NCBI GenBank assembly: GCA_963728125.1
Contig: CAVSIZ010000013.1
Coordinates: 124,001 to 188,000, forward strand
Reading direction: 5' to 3'
Length of the DNA: 64,000 bases
From: CAWDCV01 sp963728125
GTDB lineage: Bacteria > Actinomycetota > Actinomycetes > CAWDCV01
Positions 60,543-64,000 of the stretch are shown here, piece after piece. Position numbers and translations under genes: made by a program. The notes beneath the pieces were generated by a model. It was not told where the DNA came from, ran no database searches, and worked only from the letters and a program-made list of their open reading frames with translations. The stretch's first letter is position 1. Each line of letters begins with the position of its first letter.

Positions 60543-61125
60543 ATGTCAGCCCGGCGGCTCTCGCTCATCGCGGTCGCCGCGACGCTGGCCGCCTGCTCTG
60601 CTGGTTGCGGAGGTGACTCGAACGACGGACCGTCGACGCTGCCTGCCTCCACGGAGAATGCCTCCGCCAACCGCAATCGACAATCGCCAGTCCGAGCACG
60701 TCATTCGGCCGACGCTGCAGAGGCCGAAAGCGCCGAAGCGTTTGCACGTGATTGGTTCCGTGCGCTAGACGTTGCGTTGGCAGAAGCCTCGCCTGAGCCG
60801 TTGACGGCACTACTACTTACGCCCACTGCTCGTTGTGCGAGCAGAGATTACTCAACACAGTCCACGAACTTGCACCGCAGGGCCAGCGAATTGCTGGCGG
60901 CGAGCACATGTGACCGTCCAAGTGCCATCGCTTGACGGACGCCGAAGCTCGTGGATTTCTGGTCAAGTTGATAGCACAAGCCGGTCCGAGCAACGCGTGG
61001 ACCTGACGGGCAGGTCCTCGAGGAGTATCCGGATCGGACACCGAGTACCTCTTCAACCTGCGTGCGTCGAGCGGGACAATGGCTGGATCATTCAAGACAT
61101 CATCACATTGGAGAGCGCGACGTGA
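60543..61125 (+). pseudogene. Decayed DUF6318-like lipoprotein gene
   Basis: The start is a good lipoprotein signal (MSARRLSLIAVAATLAAC) followed by a Ser/Thr/Asn-rich linker and AEAFARDWFRALDVALAEASPEPLTAL. The expected CxxC segment (AHCSLCEQRLLNTVHELA...GQRIAGGEH) is in another frame, VTVQVPSLDG in a third, and further pieces (GQVLEEYPDRTP, TEYLFNLRA, ERDNGWIIQDIITLESAT) alternate between frames. I count at least five shifts over 300 bases. The final piece ends at 61123-61125, overlapping the next start. The dense indels suggest real decay. The family assignment rests on layout. Confidence 0.65.
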
Positions 61126-61991
61126 CGTTGTCTCGCTTCCATTACGCTGCTCGTGCTGACGCCTCCTTGCTGCCTTCAACTGCCGTGGCGAGCCCAGCCG
61201 ACGTGTTGTGCACAGCTACGTATGCGACGATTGTCCGACCACGCCAACCGCCACCGCACAGCGGTTACCGCTATGTCTTTGATGGCCATGTGTTTGCCAA
61301 GGCGCCGACGACTGGGACGCAGGAGGAGAACGGCCAGCAATACACGGTGAACTACACACCGGTGTGCACCGGCAACCTTGCCGGCGGCCAGGTTGCTGGC
61401 GACACGCTCTGCGTCGGTGCCGCTGCCATGTGCCCGCCGGGCGAGGTGCGGTTGTGGCAGGTGCTCACGGCCGTGCCGCAAGGAAACTCGCTACCCCCGA
61501 CACAAATCTGCGTCGGGGCAGACGATGTGGTTTCGCTTGCCGACTTGAGGGCGGCCATGCGTGAGCAGATGGAGGAGCTGCTGCCCAAGCCCGCTATCAG
61601 CCTTGCGCCGCCGAACGGTGGCCTGGTCAACCTTCCCCTCATCGTCAGCACGACGGAGCACGGCCAGGAAGGCTTTGACGTCACCGTGCCTCTGCCGGGG
61701 CGCGTCGATGCGACGCCCATGTCCTACGACTGGGCATTCAGCGATGGTGGCGCGGCATCAGGAGCGGGACGAAGTTACGAAGCTGGCATCACGCCGCGTC
61801 AGGCGCCGAGCTACTACGTCACCCACACCTATCTCGATACCGGAGCGGCCAGCGCCACCGTGACCGTCGTGTGGAACGGCACGTTCACGATCGGCGGTTA
61901 CACCGTCGATTTGGAGCCGGTCACGTTCACGGCCGATTCGCAGTTTCCGATCTTTGAGGCACGCAGCCAGCTCATCGCCGGCGATGAGTGA
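61122..61991 (+). CDS. Secreted-type hypothetical protein with PKD-like C-terminus
   Basis: A 289-residue product: a Cys-bearing middle (YTPVCTGNLAGGQVAGDTLCVGAAAMCPPGEVRLWQV) and a PKD-like beta domain (MSYDWAFSDGGAASG, YYVTHTYLDTGAASATVTVVWNGTFTIGGY). The GTG overlaps the end of the lipoprotein pseudogene. The N-terminus reads RFHYAARADASLL in frame, but the +1 frame over the same bases reads ITLLVLT, and joining it to SLLPSTAVASPA would give a good signal peptide with an A-V-A site. A pair of compensating indels near 61139 and 61160 may therefore have destroyed the signal. It converges tightly with the LysR gene. Confidence 0.7.
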   Translation: MTLSRFHYAARADASLLPSTAVASPADVLCTATYATIVRPRQPPPHSGYRYVFDGHVFAKAPTTGTQEENGQQYTVNYTPVCTGNLAGGQVAGDTLCVGAAAMCPPGEVRLWQVLTAVPQGNSLPPTQICVGADDVVSLADLRAAMREQMEELLPKPAISLAPPNGGLVNLPLIVSTTEHGQEGFDVTVPLPGRVDATPMSYDWAFSDGGAASGAGRSYEAGITPRQAPSYYVTHTYLDTGAASATVTVVWNGTFTIGGYTVDLEPVTFTADSQFPIFEARSQLIAGDE

Positions 61992-62903
61992 TCACTGCGC
62001 ATCGTGAGACACCGCCGTCAATGCATTGACGCACGCCCGCACCGCAGGAACGCGAAGCAGATCCGGAGTGGTCACCGCCGACACCTCGCGGATGCTCGAC
62101 GGCGTCACCGGACGCGTCGCAATGCCGGGATGGTGCACCGTCCGCAGAATCATGTCTGAGATCAGCGCCACCCCGAGCCCGGACGCGATCAACCCTTGCA
62201 CCGCCACGTAGTCGTCCGTCGCATACGCGACCGAGGGCGTGAAGCCGACCGACTCACACGCCGCTAGCAGGTGACCACGGCAGCGCGGGCACCCCGCGAT
62301 CCACGTCTCGGACGCCAACGACGCAAGCGATACCTCCGGCGATGACGCCGCCGGATGGCCTAATGGCAGGGCTACCCGGAGTGGATCCGATAGCAGGGGC
62401 ACCGCCACGAGCCCCTCGAGGTCGTCCTCACCGCGGCCCAGGTCGGTGCCGGCGTACGAGAACGCAACGGCAACGTCGCACTCGCCGGCCCGCACCAACG
62501 CCAAGGACTCCGGGGGCTCTGCCTCGCTGAACGACACGGAGATACCCGGATGCGACTCGCGAAGCTGCGCCAACGCGTGCGGCACCAGGCTTGCGCTCGA
62601 ACTCGGGAACGCCACGAGCCGGACACGACCGGTACGGAGCCCCGCGATGGCGGCGACCTCCTCCTCTGCCGTTGCCAACGTCGTCAGAACCGTTCCCGCG
62701 TGGCGCGACAGGACCGCGCCCGCCTCGGTCAGTCGGACGGATCGACCGCTGCGCACGACGAGCGGAGTGCCGACCCGTCGCTCGAGTCGACGGATCTGCT
62801 GGCTGACCGCCGGCTGGCTGTATCCGAGCTCGCGCGCCGCCCCGGAGAACGAACCGGTGTCTGCGATCGCCCGCACCATGCGCAACGCCGTCGCATCCAG
62901 CAT
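61992..62903 (-). CDS. LysR-type transcriptional regulator
   Basis: A 303-residue LTTR: N-terminal helix-turn-helix (MLDATALRMVRAIADTGSFSGAARELGYSQPAVSQQIRRLERRVGTPLVVR) and an effector domain (VRLVAFPSSSASLVPHALAQL...GISVSFSEAEPPE...LIASGLGVALIS). I start at ATG 62903 because LTTRs commonly begin with MLD; an ATG four codons upstream is open but lies within a palindrome. It is divergent from a class V aminotransferase gene, which is its likely target. Its TGA abuts the TGA of the converging gene. Confidence 0.92.
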   Translation of the reverse strand: MLDATALRMVRAIADTGSFSGAARELGYSQPAVSQQIRRLERRVGTPLVVRSGRSVRLTEAGAVLSRHAGTVLTTLATAEEEVAAIAGLRTGRVRLVAFPSSSASLVPHALAQLRESHPGISVSFSEAEPPESLALVRAGECDVAVAFSYAGTDLGRGEDDLEGLVAVPLLSDPLRVALPLGHPAASSPEVSLASLASETWIAGCPRCRGHLLAACESVGFTPSVAYATDDYVAVQGLIASGLGVALISDMILRTVHHPGIATRPVTPSSIREVSAVTTPDLLRVPAVRACVNALTAVSHDAQ

Positions 62904-62911
62904 GCCTGGAA

Positions 62912-62930
62912 CCATAACGAGAGGTTATGG
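62912..62930. promoter_or_regulatory. LTTR-type palindrome in the lysR/aminotransferase gap
   Basis: CCATAAC-GAGAG-GTTATGG is a perfect 7-bp inverted repeat with a 5-base centre and contains the T-N11-A core expected of LysR sites. It lies just upstream of the preferred lysR start and 57 bases before the aminotransferase start. Confidence 0.72.
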
Positions 62931-62986
62931 GCGAGCCAAGAAGTTGGCCCTGGTGTAATGAGATACGACCGACCACCCTCAAACGT

Positions 62987-64000
62987 ATGGTCGGCATGCT
63001 TGCTACGCAGTCCGCCCAGCTGCCCGCGTCGGTTCGCGACCAATTTGCGGTACGTCCCGGCTATCTCAATGCCGCCAGCATGGGCGTCCCGCCGCGCAAC
63101 GCAGCCGCCGCCCTGAGCGAAGCACTCCTCGACTGGCAGCTCGGCACGGCCACGCCGCCGAGCTACGACCCCACGATCGCGCGGGCTCGCAAGCTCTACG
63201 CAGACCTCGTACATGTCCCCGTGAGCTGGGTGGCCATCGGCAGCCAGGTCTCTGTCTTCGCCGGCATGATTGCGAGCGCCCTTCCCGACGGTGCGGAGGT
63301 ACTCACCGCCCATGGTGAGTTCACCTCGATGACGTTTCCCTTCCACGCCCACGCGCACCGGGGAGTGACGGTCCGTGCCGTGCCGCTGGAGCGGATGGCC
63401 GACGAGATACGCCCCACGACGACGCTGGTCAGCGTGAGCCTGGTCCAGTCCGCCGACGGAGCAGTGGCCGACATGGATGCGATCGCCGCGGCGGCGCAAC
63501 GTTGCGGCGCGAAGACATTCGTCGACACGACGCAGTCGAACGGTTGGCTGCCGTACGACGCCTCCACGGCCGACTACACCGTTTGCGGTGGGTACAAGTG
63601 GCTGTGCAACCCCCGCGGCACCGCGTTCTTCACCGTACGGCCGGAGCTGCACGACCACCTCGTGCCGTCGAACGCAGGATGGTTCGCGGGTGACGACCCC
63701 TGGTCGTCGATCTATGTTTCCCAGCTCAGCTTGGCCGACGATGCCCGCCGGTTCGATGTCTCGCCCGCATGGCTTTCCTGGGTGGGCGCTGTCCCGGCAC
63801 TCGAGCTCCTCACCGAGGTGGGAGTCGCGGCGATTCACCGACATGACGTCGGGCTCGCCAACGACTTCCGCAGGGGACTCGGGCTTCCGGACAGCAACAG
63901 CGCGGTCGTGTCAGTTCGTCGCACGGACGCGCAGTGGCAGCTCGAGTCGGTGGGGTGCCGGGTCGCTGCACGTGCGGGAGCCGTCCGAGTGGCGTTCCAC
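62987..64000 (+). CDS. Class V PLP-dependent aminotransferase, 3' end beyond window
   Basis: The first 338 residues are in the window and the frame is open to the last base. It is a fold-type I, class V enzyme: RPGYLNAASMGVPPRNAA, a PLP phosphate-binding region (IGSQVSVFAGMI), Asp in TFVDTTQSNGWLPYD, and PLP lysine Lys204 in CGGYKWLCNPRGTAFF. Relatives include kynureninases, cysteine desulfurases and serine/alanine-glyoxylate transaminases; the exact reaction is not clear. ATG 62987 or 62996 starts, with no obvious Shine-Dalgarno. The divergent LysR gene and its palindrome suggest inducible control. Confidence 0.85.
   Translation, partial: MVGMLATQSAQLPASVRDQFAVRPGYLNAASMGVPPRNAAAALSEALLDWQLGTATPPSYDPTIARARKLYADLVHVPVSWVAIGSQVSVFAGMIASALPDGAEVLTAHGEFTSMTFPFHAHAHRGVTVRAVPLERMADEIRPTTTLVSVSLVQSADGAVADMDAIAAAAQRCGAKTFVDTTQSNGWLPYDASTADYTVCGGYKWLCNPRGTAFFTVRPELHDHLVPSNAGWFAGDDPWSSIYVSQLSLADDARRFDVSPAWLSWVGAVPALELLTEVGVAAIHRHDVGLANDFRRGLGLPDSNSAVVSVRRTDAQWQLESVGCRVAARAGAVRVAFH

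Noticed and set aside
1..64000. Search for tRNA, rRNA, insertion sequences, integrases and prophage genes
   Set aside because: No cloverleaf-like sequence, transposase, integrase or phage structural gene was recognised by eye; a tool-based scan was not possible.

Overview
The window looks like part of an actinobacterial chromosome. GC content is high, many genes start with GTG, and the core order DUF3046 - recA - recX - rny - gluABCD - miaB - miaA - dapF - hflX is a familiar actinobacterial backbone. A LexA box of the actinobacterial type lies upstream of recA. The genus cannot be fixed from the sequence alone. I saw no rRNA, tRNA, CRISPR array, prophage or insertion sequence.

Layout. 1-12.3 kb is accessory: a partial DHFR-like reductase, an alpha/beta hydrolase, a PspC protein, a frameshifted YbhN-type membrane protein, a lipid kinase, a winged-helix/hydrolase/cyclase-like fusion, AzlCD, a PAP2-kinase fusion, a NarL-type two-component pair, and an RDD protein next to a nonapeptide-repeat protein. 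12.3-34.4 kb is the core block: lhr, a HIT protein, DUF3046, an MFS transporter, recA carrying an intein, recX, rny, the glutamate-type ABC importer gluABCD, miaB, DUF349, miaA and dapF. 34.5-35.4 kb is an ArsR-SRPBCC pair whose promoter is bracketed by two matching operators.

35.4-55.3 kb is the most interesting region, an apparent amine/polyamine catabolic island. It holds a copper amine oxidase, two APC permeases, an aminobutyraldehyde-type dehydrogenase, an agmatinase, an Ntn (C45) acyltransferase-hydrolase divergent from an ATP-grasp ligase, a beta-lactamase-fold hydrolase, a saccharopine-dehydrogenase-like protein, a translationally coupled ABC-exporter/hemerythrin operon, a 4-aminobutyrate transaminase and a succinate-semialdehyde-type dehydrogenase. 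Together these could take agmatine or putrescine through aminobutyraldehyde and GABA to succinate. The ligase/hydrolase pair suggests an additional N-acylated branch.

55.3-64 kb holds an AbiEi/DUF559-type nuclease gene bracketed by two related palindromes (a third, degenerate copy lies near lhr), an S9 peptidase, hflX, a decayed DUF6318-like lipoprotein gene with its partner, and a LysR regulator divergent from a class V aminotransferase that runs off the window.

Several genes carry single-base frameshifts: YbhN-like twice, agmatinase, ATP-grasp, a DHFR remnant and the DUF6318-like gene. The long housekeeping genes are intact. Either real gene decay or residual assembly indels could explain this, so coordinates of those genes are given for the reconstructed frames.
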